A stretch of 64,000 nucleotides of DNA from Desulfobulbaceae bacterium BRH_c16a (lineage in GTDB: Bacteria > Desulfobacterota > Desulfobulbia > Desulfobulbales > Desulfocapsaceae). The stretch covers positions 62,001-126,000 of the forward strand of contig LADS01000039.1 in NCBI GenBank assembly GCA_000961725.1. Direction: 5' to 3'. Below are positions 35,108-44,094 of the stretch, piece by piece. The notes under the pieces are model-generated. The model worked only from the letters and a program-made list of their open reading frames with translations, was not told where the DNA came from and made no database searches. A program made the position numbers and the translations under genes. Every line of letters begins with the position of its first letter. The stretch's first letter is position 1.

Positions 35108-36406
35108 CTAACCGCGATCGTCGATTTTCAGGAAGGGCCGACTGGTGACACCCTGGTACACCTGCCGTGGTCGGCCGATCCGGCTGCTTTCCTTGTCCGA
35201 ATTCATCTCCTGCCAGTGGGCGATCCAGCCGGGCAGCCTGCCCAAGGCAAACATAACGGTAAACATGTTGGTGGGAATGCCCAGTGCCCGATAAATAATT
35301 CCGGAATAAAAATCGACATTGGGATAAAGGTTGCGCGAGACAAAATAGTCGTCCTTGCTGACCCGGTATTCAAGCTCCCGGGCAACATCCAGCAACGGAT
35401 CCTTTACATTGAGGGTCTCCAGGACACCCTCGCAGACCTCCTTGATCAGCGTTGCCCGCGGGTCATAGGTTTTGTAGACCCGGTGCCCGAATCCGGTAAG
35501 CCGGTAAGGGTTGGCCGGATCCTTGGCCATGGCGATGTATTTGTCGTAATTCCTGCCATCCTTGTAGATACCCTCGAGCATCCTCATTACTGCGGCATTC
35601 GCCCCGCCGTGCAAAGGACCCCAGAGGGCACTGATGCCTGCCGAAATGGAAGGGTATAGACGGACCCCGGCGCTGCCGACCAGGCGGACCGTCGAGGTTG
35701 AACAGTTCTGTTCGTGATCGGCATGCAGAATCAGCAGTTTGTTCAGAGCGATGACGGCAACCGGTTCGACATTATACGGCATGTTGGGGCGGTCGAACAT
35801 CATATTGAGGAAGTTGGCGCAATAGCTCAAATCGGGCCGAGGGTAGACTAAAGGGTGGCCGATGTTCTTTTTATAGGAAAAGGCGGCTATCGTCCGAATT
35901 TTTGAGAGCAGGCGGGCTGTGGTGGTGGTGATGCCGCCGTACGGGTCTTCTTCCGAGTCCATTTCCGGATAAAAGTCGTGGAGCGAGCCGACCATGGTCG
36001 AGAGTATCGACATCGGCGAGGCATTGGGCGGAAAATGATCGAAAAAATGGATCATGTCCTCGTGAATCAGGGCATACCTGGTCATGTCGTACTTGAATTC
36101 ATCAAGTTCGGCCTTGGTCGGCAGTTCACCGGTCAGAAGAAGGTAGGCAACTTCGATAAAGACGCAGTTTTCAGCCAGCTCCTTGATATCGTATCCACGA
36201 TACCTGAGAACACCTTTGGCACCGTCAAGATAGGTTATCTGCGACTCGCAAGATCCGGTATTCATAAACCCACTATCGAGGGTGATGTAACCGGTGTCGC
36301 GCATCAGAGACCTGATGTCCAGAGCCTTCTCGCCGGTAGTGCTTTCGACTATCGGCAGATTGTAGGTTTTTCCTTCTATGGTGAGTTGTGCGGTTTGTTG
36401 AGACAT
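35108..36406 (-). CDS. gltA: Citrate synthase (type II, hexameric type)
   Basis: A 432-residue enzyme condensing oxaloacetate and acetyl-CoA. Active-site histidines are in LHADHEQNCSTSTVRLVGS and in the PLHGGANAAV and GFGHRVYKTYDPRA segments, and the C-terminal region holds the Asp of NVDFYSGIIYRALGIP. The N-terminal beta-domain and the length fit the NADH-sensitive Gram-negative form. It is monocistronic or joined only to the yajG-like gene. Together with aconitase B (45469) and the 2-oxoacid:ferredoxin oxidoreductase (51853-54568) it gives most of an oxidative TCA branch within this window. Confidence 0.94.
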   Translation of the reverse strand: MSQQTAQLTIEGKTYNLPIVESTTGEKALDIRSLMRDTGYITLDSGFMNTGSCESQITYLDGAKGVLRYRGYDIKELAENCVFIEVAYLLLTGELPTKAELDEFKYDMTRYALIHEDMIHFFDHFPPNASPMSILSTMVGSLHDFYPEMDSEEDPYGGITTTTARLLSKIRTIAAFSYKKNIGHPLVYPRPDLSYCANFLNMMFDRPNMPYNVEPVAVIALNKLLILHADHEQNCSTSTVRLVGSAGVRLYPSISAGISALWGPLHGGANAAVMRMLEGIYKDGRNYDKYIAMAKDPANPYRLTGFGHRVYKTYDPRATLIKEVCEGVLETLNVKDPLLDVARELEYRVSKDDYFVSRNLYPNVDFYSGIIYRALGIPTNMFTVMFALGRLPGWIAHWQEMNSDKESSRIGRPRQVYQGVTSRPFLKIDDRG

Positions 36407-36704
36407 TGAAATTCCTCATATTCTGGTAATTAAAACCGGGGGGACCAACAGCGCGTATCAGTCCTTTGGTCGTGAATATCCGCGCGTGCCAACATTCTGC
36501 CCTTGACACCTGCGTTCTGACGGGTCTAGTAAATGAATCGGCGCTCGCTAACGCGGGACGTATCAGTTGCAGTGCTACGGCTGCAATAGGGAATTACTGT
36601 TTGGATAACTTACAGTACTGGAGAATATATTCCGAGCGTACTATTATTTCAATTCTTCTTTTGTTCCTGATCAGCTGAAGTAGAGAAAAATCAATCGGAG
36701 TCGT
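36407..36704. other. Intergenic region between gltA and the photolyase gene
   Basis: Nearly 300 nt without a gene. A TTGACA (36504-36509), 18-bp spacer and TAGTAA on the plus strand could be a promoter for the photolyase gene, though the leader would be long (about 165 nt). No known RNA motif is recognised. Confidence 0.35.
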
Positions 36705-38066
36705 ATGGACAGACGCAACATCGATATCGACCGCCGTGGACGACAAGTGGCATCCGGTAAGCGCGGCCTGGGCTCGGTTGTTTATTTAATGTCACGGGAA
36801 CAGCGGGTTGACGACAACTGGGCGCTGTTATGGGCCCAACAGGAGGCAATCATCAGGGAAAAAGCCTTGCTGGTGGTCTTCTGCCTGGTTGCCGACTATC
36901 CCGGCGCAAATCTGCGCCATTATCTTTTTATGCTGAAAGGTCTGGCGGAATTACCGGCCAGGCTTGCTGAAATCAATATCGGATTCAAACTGCTCGAGGG
37001 CAGCCCGGTCGATGTCCTGCCGGGTTTTCTGCAGCGCTGCGACGCACATCTTCTGGTGTGCGATTTCGATCCGCTGAGAATCAAGCGGAAGTGGCAGGAG
37101 CAACTCAAGGCCGCAATATCGGTGCCTTTCTACGAGGTTGACGGTCATAATGTCATCCCTGCCTGGATTACCTCAGGCAAAAAGGAGTACGGCGCTTACA
37201 CCATCCGGCCAAAAATCAAGCGCCTTGTCGATCAGTATCTCACCGATATCCCGGCACTGCAGCGTCATCCGGTTGAGATCGAAACGGACAACCTCAAGAT
37301 TGCCGAAGACCATCTGGCCGAAAAGATTTCCGACCGAATAGCCGGGGCGGTCGATTGGCTTCAACCAGGAGAAAAGGCTGGGCAAGAAGCAATGCGGGAC
37401 TTTGTCGATAACAGACTGATCACCTACAGCGCCCAACGCAACAATCCTTGCCTCAAGGGTCAGTCCGGTCTTTCCCCCTATCTCCACTTCGGCCAGCTCG
37501 CCCCGCAGCGCCTGGCCTGGCAGGTATCAAGGTCAGGCCTCGCGCCCGCGATCCTCGGCGATTTTCTCGAAGAACTGATCGTTCGCCGCGAACTGGCCGA
37601 CAATTTCTGTCTCTACGAACCGGCATATGACCGCTTTGCCGGCTTTCCGGAATGGGCGCAGAAAACATTGCAGGCCCATCGGCAGGATCCGAGGGACGCA
37701 CTCTATAGCCTCGAGCAATTTGAAGCGGCCCAAACCCACGAAGGGCTATGGAACGCCTGCCAGCGCGACCTCGTCATCCATGGCAAACTGCACGGTTATC
37801 TGCGGATGTATTGGGCCAAAAAAATCCTCGAGTGGACGATAGAACCGGAAGAGGCCCTGGAGTATGCCATCATCCTGAACGACCGCTACTCCCTTGACGG
37901 GCGTGACGCCAACGGTTACACCGGGATCGCCTGGTCGATTGGTGGCGTGCATGACCGGGCCTGGCGGGAACGTCCTGTTTTCGGCAAGATCCGCTACATG
38001 AATGAAGCCGGTTGCAGGCGAAAATTCGATGTCGACTGCTATATTCGTTCAGTCCGGCTATCTTGA
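36705..38066 (+). CDS. Class II CPD deoxyribodipyrimidine photolyase
   Basis: A 453-residue flavoprotein that repairs UV-induced cyclobutane pyrimidine dimers using light. Class II hallmarks are VVYLMSREQRVDDNWALLWA near the N-terminus, GQSGLSPYLHFGQLAPQR in the FAD domain, EELIVRRELADNFCLYEP, and near the C-terminus YSLDGRDANGYTGIAWSIGG (class II conserved region). Length is normal. An extra N-terminal stretch MDRRNIDIDRRGRQV is basic and unordered. The gene ends tail to tail with a DMT transporter gene, overlapping it by 9 nt. The enzyme implies at least occasional light exposure. Confidence 0.93.
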   Translation: MDRRNIDIDRRGRQVASGKRGLGSVVYLMSREQRVDDNWALLWAQQEAIIREKALLVVFCLVADYPGANLRHYLFMLKGLAELPARLAEINIGFKLLEGSPVDVLPGFLQRCDAHLLVCDFDPLRIKRKWQEQLKAAISVPFYEVDGHNVIPAWITSGKKEYGAYTIRPKIKRLVDQYLTDIPALQRHPVEIETDNLKIAEDHLAEKISDRIAGAVDWLQPGEKAGQEAMRDFVDNRLITYSAQRNNPCLKGQSGLSPYLHFGQLAPQRLAWQVSRSGLAPAILGDFLEELIVRRELADNFCLYEPAYDRFAGFPEWAQKTLQAHRQDPRDALYSLEQFEAAQTHEGLWNACQRDLVIHGKLHGYLRMYWAKKILEWTIEPEEALEYAIILNDRYSLDGRDANGYTGIAWSIGGVHDRAWRERPVFGKIRYMNEAGCRRKFDVDCYIRSVRLS

Positions 38067-38978
38067 CAGCAGATAAACTCCGTAGACCGCGACAACTGCT
38101 CCGGCCACCGCGCGGGCCGAGACATGCTCCTTATGCAGGTATACGGAAAAAGGAATAATGCAGATGGGAACTAAAGCAAAAAAGGTCGAAGCAACACCGC
38201 TGGTGAGATAATGCAGGGCCAGAAGCGACAAGGAAACCCCTAAAAAAGGCCCGATGGCGGCACCGATGGCGGTGAAGAGCACCGCCCTGGTGTTGGTGAG
38301 AGCTTTCTGTACATTCCTCCATTTGCGGGTCACTGTGAAATACAGAATAAAGCAGAAAAAGGCAGCGATAGCCCTTACTTCCGTCGCGGCAAAAGCGTCA
38401 AGATATCCCGACTCGGTCTGCATCCCGGTTTTACTCAGGACGATTCCGCCAGCCTGACCACACATCGCGGCAAGGCCGTAAGCCACTCCCTTGCCTGAGA
38501 TGCGCCGCACCTGCAATTTCGTCACTAAGCTTGTGCCGGGCTTCGCCCCACGTTCAAGAATTACCGCCGAGACCCCAAGCAGAGCGACCGCCATGCCAAG
38601 CCACTGATGCAGGACATACATCTCCCCCAGGAAAACCCACCCCAGCACTGCGGCCGTCGGCGCCGCGAGACTCTGGATCAGCATGGCGACCCGCGGCCCC
38701 AGTTCAACCAGGGCCTTGAAAAGAAAGATATCGCCGATGAAAAAGCCGACAATGCCGGACAAACTGAGATAAAACCAGGCTAGGGCCGGGAAATGCAGCG
38801 GCACCACGGAACCGTCTTTATACCAGAGGAGGATGACAAAGAGAACCAGGGCGACGCTCAGCCGGATTATGTTGACCGGGATCGCCCCTACTTCCCGGGA
38901 AGCCGCCGCAAAAAACTGCACGCTGAAGGTCCAGCACAGGACCGTGGCCAAGGCAATCGCCTCACCGATACATGGCAT
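38058..38978 (-). CDS. DMT-family (EamA) transporter
   Basis: A 306-residue membrane protein with about ten hydrophobic segments and two EamA repeats; the repeat ends are seen in SLAAPTAAVLGWVFLGEMYV and, in the second half, VPICIIPFSVYLHKEHVSAR. EamA proteins export metabolites or amino acids, and substrates cannot be predicted. It is a single gene, convergent with the photolyase gene and divergent from the thiC riboswitch region. Confidence 0.85.
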   Translation of the reverse strand: MPCIGEAIALATVLCWTFSVQFFAAASREVGAIPVNIIRLSVALVLFVILLWYKDGSVVPLHFPALAWFYLSLSGIVGFFIGDIFLFKALVELGPRVAMLIQSLAAPTAAVLGWVFLGEMYVLHQWLGMAVALLGVSAVILERGAKPGTSLVTKLQVRRISGKGVAYGLAAMCGQAGGIVLSKTGMQTESGYLDAFAATEVRAIAAFFCFILYFTVTRKWRNVQKALTNTRAVLFTAIGAAIGPFLGVSLSLLALHYLTSGVASTFFALVPICIIPFSVYLHKEHVSARAVAGAVVAVYGVYLLSR

Positions 38979-39197
38979 GAAAGATCACCTCCGGAAAAAA
39001 GAAAGCCCTCGCCTGCTTCGCCCACCAGAATCCAGCCCCAGTTCAGTGGTAATGATCAGGCTCTTGCCTGATTTTTCAGTAAATTCCATGATGCTCCCCA
39101 GTATTGTGGTGGCAGGCGGGATGCACTTCCGATTGCGTTGGCTGATCGAATCGCTGAGCATAGCACGGAATATTGCCGAAATGCAAATCGTTAACCC

Positions 39198-39226
39198 TTG
39201 ACGACCGATTATGGAAAAGGTAGTCT
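39198..39226 (+). promoter_or_regulatory. Promoter of the thiC riboswitch transcript
   Basis: TTGACG (39198-39203), a 17-bp spacer and TAGTCT (39221-39226) stand 17 nt before the riboswitch. The -10 box is weak, but position and spacing fit. Confidence 0.5.
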
Positions 39227-39242
39227 TTCGCCTATAAAAAGC

Positions 39243-39324
39243 CTGGGGGAGTCCACGGACTGAGAGTTCCGCAATGCGGAGCGACCCTTTGAACCTGATC
39301 CGGCTGATACCGGCGTAGGGAACG
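39243..39324 (+). ncRNA. TPP riboswitch (THI element)
   Basis: The conserved core is complete: GGGGAGTCC paired with GGACTGAGA, a variable hairpin TTCCGCAATGCGGA, then CCCTTTGAACCTGATCCGG and GCTGATACCGGCGTAGGGAA. These are the pyrimidine-sensing (CTGAGA) and pyrophosphate-sensing (CCTGATC...GGCGTAGGGAA) arms. Thiamine pyrophosphate binding would favour the intrinsic terminator at 39361 and so reduce thiC expression. Confidence 0.97.
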
Positions 39325-39360
39325 GACCAATTTGAGCATGCCATTGCCTGCTCCTCTGAA

Positions 39361-39387
39361 GACCGCTTCCTGCGGTCATTTTTTTGC
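39361..39387 (+). terminator. Riboswitch-controlled intrinsic terminator before thiC
   Basis: GACCGC-TTCCT-GCGGTC followed by A and seven T lies between the TPP aptamer and the thiC ribosome site. This identifies the expression platform as transcription termination rather than masking of the Shine-Dalgarno sequence. Confidence 0.85.
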
Positions 39388-39412
39388 CCCGCCCAAAGAG
39401 GAGAGCAGCGTA

Positions 39413-40720
39413 ATGAAAACCCAGATGGAATACGCCCGTGAGGGAATAGTCACCGAAAAGATGATCCTTGCCGCCCGCGATGCCGGGATCGAACCGGAAA
39501 CTCTGCGCAACAACATCGCCAAGGGGTGGGCCATCATCTGCCACAACAACCGCCACACAAACGGTCGGCCGCTGGCGGTCGGCAAGGGTATCCGAACCAG
39601 GGTCAATGCCAACATCGGCACCAGTAAAGACGACACCAGCATCGACCGGGAATTGGAAAAGGCCAGAGTTGCGGTCCGGGCCGGGGCCGACGCTCTGATG
39701 GACCTGTCGACCGGCGGCCCGATTGACGAGATCCGTGCGGCGATCATTGCCGAAACCGATATCTGCATAGGTTCCGTGCCGTTATACCAGGCGGCCTGCG
39801 ACACCGTGGTCAAACAGGGCAAGGCTATTGTCGATATGACAGTCGATGAGATTTTTGCCGGCATCAAAAAGCACCTCGACGACGGCGTCGATTTTATCAC
39901 CGTCCATTGCGGCGTGACGCTCAGAGCCCTTGAGTTTATGGACCGTGAGGGCAGGATCATGGAAGTGGTCTCCCGGGGCGGCTCCTTCACCTGTGCCTGG
40001 ATGGAACACAATAAAGCGGAAAACCCTCTTTATCAGTATTTTGATCGGCTGCTCGAACTCGTAAAACCCTACGACGCAACCCTTTCACTCGGAGACGGTT
40101 TCCGTCCCGGTTGCCTCGCCGATGCCACCGACCGGGCTCAGATCCACGAACTGATCGTCCTCGGCGAGCTGACCCGGCGGGCCTGGGACCAGGGGGTCCA
40201 GGTGATGATCGAAGGTCCCGGCCACGTCCCGCTCAACCAGATAGAGGCCAACATCCAGCTGCAGAAACGGCTCTGCCACGGCGCGCCGTTTTACGTGCTC
40301 GGGCCCCTCGTCACCGATATCGCACCGGGCTACGACCATATCACCAGCGCCATCGGCGGGGCAATTGCCGCTTCCGCCGGTGCCGATTTCCTCTGCTACG
40401 TCACTCCCAGCGAGCATCTCTGCCTGCCCACCGCCGAAGATGTCCATCAGGGTGTCATGGCCACGAGACTGGCCGGACATGCCGCCGATATCGTTAAAGG
40501 AATTCCCGGAGCCATGGAACGGGATATCGCTATTTCCAAAGCCCGCAAGGCTCTGGACTGGGAAAAACAGTATGAGCTGGCTCTCGACCCGCCCCTTGCC
40601 CGCAGGCGGAGGGCCGAAAAAGCCGAAATCACAGAAGAACACGGGGCCTGCACCATGTGCGGCGAGTTCTGTGCCTATAAAATCATGAACAGCCGGCAAC
40701 GTTCCTGCCCACCCCAATAA
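39413..40720 (+). CDS. thiC: Phosphomethylpyrimidine synthase ThiC
   Basis: A 435-residue radical-SAM-type enzyme that rearranges aminoimidazole ribotide to HMP-P, the pyrimidine of thiamine. Motifs: VNANIGTSKDD, GADALMDLSTGGPIDEIR, HCGVTLRALEFM, SRGGSFTCAWM and GPGHVPLNQIEAN. The C-terminal cluster-binding segment reads ACTMCGEFCAYKI, i.e. C-X2-C-X3-C, where the canonical plant and E. coli enzymes have C-X2-C-X4-C. The protein is of the short type that lacks the N-terminal extension. The ATG at 39413 has an AGAGGAG ribosome site. It is controlled by the TPP riboswitch upstream. No other thi genes lie nearby. Confidence 0.95.
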   Translation: MKTQMEYAREGIVTEKMILAARDAGIEPETLRNNIAKGWAIICHNNRHTNGRPLAVGKGIRTRVNANIGTSKDDTSIDRELEKARVAVRAGADALMDLSTGGPIDEIRAAIIAETDICIGSVPLYQAACDTVVKQGKAIVDMTVDEIFAGIKKHLDDGVDFITVHCGVTLRALEFMDREGRIMEVVSRGGSFTCAWMEHNKAENPLYQYFDRLLELVKPYDATLSLGDGFRPGCLADATDRAQIHELIVLGELTRRAWDQGVQVMIEGPGHVPLNQIEANIQLQKRLCHGAPFYVLGPLVTDIAPGYDHITSAIGGAIAASAGADFLCYVTPSEHLCLPTAEDVHQGVMATRLAGHAADIVKGIPGAMERDIAISKARKALDWEKQYELALDPPLARRRRAEKAEITEEHGACTMCGEFCAYKIMNSRQRSCPPQ

Positions 40721-40797
40721 AGGACAGGGCGATGAATTCTGCAACATGTGGTATGATAGATAAATTTTTGTGATCCATTAATCCTGTGAGGCTGCCG

Positions 40798-41514
40798 ATG
40801 AAAATTACCCTGCCCATGGCCAGTGGCGGCGAGTACCTGGTCAACCCCAGCAAGATCGTTGCATTAGGCCTGAATTACCTCGACCATATCAAGGAAAGCC
40901 AGTCAGTCGATATGCAGAATTTTGCAAGCGAAATTCCCATCGAACCGGTTTTATTTCCAAAGACCCCGAATGTCCTGATCGGCCCGGGCGATGCCATTAT
41001 TCTGCCTGCCTTTGTCCTGGCTTACGGTTTTCCCAATTGTCGGACGGACCATGAGGCGGAACTCGCCATCATCATCAAGGACCGGGTGAAAAATCTCACC
41101 GCCGCCGAAGCCATGGACCATGTCCTCGGTTTCACCTGCTTCAACGACGTCAGTCAGCGCAACCTTCAGAAAGGGGATAAACCAGGATGGTATCGCGGTA
41201 AATCGCTCGACACCTTCGGCCCGATCGGCCCGGTGATCGTTCCGCCGGAGGCTATCGGCGACCCGCAGGATCTTGAGATCACCTGCCGCCTGAACGGCAA
41301 AGTGGTGCAACAGTCGAATACCCGTCACATGATTTTCAAGATCCCGGAAATAATTGCCTTTGTTTCGAAAAACTTCACCCTCGAGCCCGGCGATATCATC
41401 ATAACCGGCACCCCAAGCGGCGTCAGTCCGCTGCATGACGGCGATGTTGTCGAGGTGGAAATAGAAGGGATCGGCACCCTCAGCAATCCTGTGAAAGCCG
41501 AACGTCTTTTTTAG
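40798..41514 (+). CDS. Fumarylacetoacetate hydrolase family protein
   Basis: A 238-residue FAH-fold protein. Diagnostic stretches: IVALGLNYLDHIKES, the metal-binding DHEAELAIII, GFTCFNDVSQRNLQ, RGKSLDTFGPIGP and the ending TGTPSGVSPLHDGDVVEVEI. The family hydrolyses or decarboxylates beta-diketo or oxo acids (oxaloacetate decarboxylase, acylpyruvase). The exact substrate is open; acylpyruvate or oxaloacetate is most common for proteins of this length. The ATG at 40798 is preferred over an upstream GTG (40786) because the TGAGG site and family alignment fit. Confidence 0.85.
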   Translation: MKITLPMASGGEYLVNPSKIVALGLNYLDHIKESQSVDMQNFASEIPIEPVLFPKTPNVLIGPGDAIILPAFVLAYGFPNCRTDHEAELAIIIKDRVKNLTAAEAMDHVLGFTCFNDVSQRNLQKGDKPGWYRGKSLDTFGPIGPVIVPPEAIGDPQDLEITCRLNGKVVQQSNTRHMIFKIPEIIAFVSKNFTLEPGDIIITGTPSGVSPLHDGDVVEVEIEGIGTLSNPVKAERLF

Positions 41515-41725
41515 CGCCATCTTCTTTCCTGCAATTCAGGCAGGCCACCCTTTGCCCGGTTGACCGGGCCGGTTTGGAAAAAACCTTTTCCGATAAATCG
41601 GTCCGCTCGCCTTCATCTCACCTTTTTTTTCTGATATGATTAAAAAGTTGTAGGAGCGATTTTGGCAACGTGTGCCAACCAACCGCCTGTCTCGAAACGA
41701 TATCCACGGGAAACGTTGTACTATT

Positions 41726-43972
41726 ATGCAGGATCTCAAGAAGAATCTCGATCCCATTGCCGCTCATCCCATTCTCGATCTTGTCAAGGAACTGACCATC
41801 GGACAACGCTCAACAGATACGGTTGAACAACTTTCCGAGTTTCTCCATACCAATATCTTCCCGAAACTTGACGCTTTTTTCATAGAAATTTATTTCCCTG
41901 ATAACGCCCGCCGCACATTTCTCCCCCCGAATATAAAAAACGGACCAAAAAATGTCCCCAAAAGAATCCCCGCCGAGTATGCCCTGATCGAGGAATTACA
42001 GGCAAGCGGCCACCCTGTGGAAATCAAGGCTCAACACCCCGACCCTGAATTTCTCGCCGAAACGGGAAACCAGGTCCACCTGATAATACCGATCATCGAC
42101 CGGTCCAGTCTTTACGGTCTCCTCTATTTTGGTGGCAGTGACGGTTATTCCTTTACGCCCGATGGTATCCAGGCCGTACAGACCCTGGCCGCAGTCATCG
42201 GTTCGCGTCTGAAAAGCATGGGCATAATTCAGCAACAGCTCGAATCGATGCGGGCGTTGGAATATTCCGAACGGCTGAGGACGGCACTCTATGAGATCAG
42301 CGAACAGGCACACTCGGCAGAAAATATTTCAGAACTGTATTTGAAAATTCACCAGATAGTCAGGGGGCTCATCCACGCGGAAAATTTCTATATCGCCCTG
42401 GTGGAAGACCGCAAGGATGGAAAATATATCAAATTTCCTTATTTTGCCGACACCAGCGATCCCCAGTTCCAGGGCATGGAAATACAGCTGGATCAAAAAA
42501 AATGCTCGATTACCGGGTATCTCCTGAAGACCAGGCAACCACTCCTGCTCACCCCTGACAACTATATGGAGATCTGTCTGCAAAACAATATGGAATGCTT
42601 GGGCACCATGCCCTATTCCTGGCTGGGTGCACCTTTTTATCTTGATAACCTTGCTGGTGCCGTCGCAGTCCAAAGCTACAGTGAAATCGTCTACACTGAA
42701 AAAGACAAAGAACTGATGGCCTTTGTGGCCCGGCATATCGGCGATGTCCTCAAGCGAAAACGTGCCGTCGATGAACTGAAAATAGCTAAAGAGCGTGCCG
42801 AACTGGCGGAAAGAAACAAAAGCACCTTTCTTGCCAATATGAGTCATGAAATACGGACGCCGATGAACGGCATTATCGGTTTGACCGATATTATCTTGAA
42901 ATCGGATATTTCAGGGCACCAGCGAACGTATCTGGAGATGGTCCATTCCTCGGCTGAACGGTTGCTGAACCTGATCAACGATATCCTCGATTTCTCAAAG
43001 ATCGAAGCAGGCAAGCTTGAACTGACCATCGCTCCCTTCAGCCTGCGCAACACTCTCGCCGATGCCATGGAAATTCTGGGGGTGAGTGCAGCCCAGAAGG
43101 CTATCGGCCTGCATGTCGATTGCGATGAAAGTATTCCCGATATGCTGCGCGGCGACGCCGACAAGCTGCACCAGATTCTCATCAATCTAGTGAGCAACGG
43201 CATCAAATTCACTAACCAGGGCAGCGTGACGCTTACCGTCCAGAGACTCGACCACGACGAAAGGCGGTTTGGCCGGATCAACCTCCTCTTTCAGATCCGG
43301 GATACCGGCATAGGTATTCCAGCCGATGAAATCAACAATGTTTTCAAAGCATTCAATCAACTCGGCACCACCCGGAACTCCAATCATCGAGGTACCGGTC
43401 TGGGCTTGGTCATCGCCGCCGAGCTGGTGGAAATGATGGGAGGAAAAATCTGCATCGAAAGCGAACCGGGAGTCGGCACAACCTTCTATTTTTCCGTCCG
43501 TTTTCCACTCGGCGGTTCGGATTATAAACAGGAAGCGGCTCGATCGGAACGCCCCGCTTCTTCACCGCAAAACCAAGATGGCCGGAAACCGTTACACATT
43601 CTCCTCGTCGAAGACGAATACATCAATCGAACTCTCGCCGTAACCGTCCTGGAACGGGAGGGCTGGAGGGTGACGGTTGCCGTGAACGGCGTTTTGGCGC
43701 TGGAGCAACTTGAACATAATGATTTCGATCTGATTCTCATGGATATCCAGATGCCCGAATTGAATGGTTACGAAACTACCAGGACCATCCGAAAGAACGA
43801 AGAGCGCACCGGCCGCCATCTTCCCATCATTGCCATGACCGCTTATGCGGTGAAAGGCGACAGGGAAAAATGTCTCGCCGTCGGCATGGACGGCTACGTC
43901 TCGAAACCCATCCGCCCCGATCGGCTCCGCGCCGAGATCGAAACGGTTCTGCAACGCCATCCCGTCCGGTAA
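41726..43972 (+). CDS. Hybrid sensor histidine kinase (GAF-GAF-HisKA-HATPase-REC)
   Basis: A 748-residue cytoplasmic kinase without membrane helices. There are two GAF-like sensor regions (about 40-180 and 205-345), then HisKA with the acceptor His in NMSHEIRTPMNGIIGLTD and HATPase with NLVSNGIKFT, DTGIGIP and GTGLGLVIAAEL. A C-terminal receiver has its Asp in LILMDIQMPELNGYE and KP in GYVSKPIRP. The ATG at 41726 was chosen over a GTG at 41672; neither has a strong ribosome site. No DNA-binding output or cognate regulator is adjacent, so the phosphoryl group probably passes to an Hpt protein elsewhere. The ligand is unknown. Confidence 0.88.
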   Translation: MQDLKKNLDPIAAHPILDLVKELTIGQRSTDTVEQLSEFLHTNIFPKLDAFFIEIYFPDNARRTFLPPNIKNGPKNVPKRIPAEYALIEELQASGHPVEIKAQHPDPEFLAETGNQVHLIIPIIDRSSLYGLLYFGGSDGYSFTPDGIQAVQTLAAVIGSRLKSMGIIQQQLESMRALEYSERLRTALYEISEQAHSAENISELYLKIHQIVRGLIHAENFYIALVEDRKDGKYIKFPYFADTSDPQFQGMEIQLDQKKCSITGYLLKTRQPLLLTPDNYMEICLQNNMECLGTMPYSWLGAPFYLDNLAGAVAVQSYSEIVYTEKDKELMAFVARHIGDVLKRKRAVDELKIAKERAELAERNKSTFLANMSHEIRTPMNGIIGLTDIILKSDISGHQRTYLEMVHSSAERLLNLINDILDFSKIEAGKLELTIAPFSLRNTLADAMEILGVSAAQKAIGLHVDCDESIPDMLRGDADKLHQILINLVSNGIKFTNQGSVTLTVQRLDHDERRFGRINLLFQIRDTGIGIPADEINNVFKAFNQLGTTRNSNHRGTGLGLVIAAELVEMMGGKICIESEPGVGTTFYFSVRFPLGGSDYKQEAARSERPASSPQNQDGRKPLHILLVEDEYINRTLAVTVLEREGWRVTVAVNGVLALEQLEHNDFDLILMDIQMPELNGYETTRTIRKNEERTGRHLPIIAMTAYAVKGDREKCLAVGMDGYVSKPIRPDRLRAEIETVLQRHPVR

Positions 43973-44094
43973 CCCACTATTACCTGTTGTTTAGGTACCT
44001 TTGTCGTTTTATCGGCTCCAAAATCTTGGCATCTCCAGCCTTTCATGGTAGTCTCTTCGCTTTTTATTCTTAAAGCTACGAGGTGCTGTTCCCC

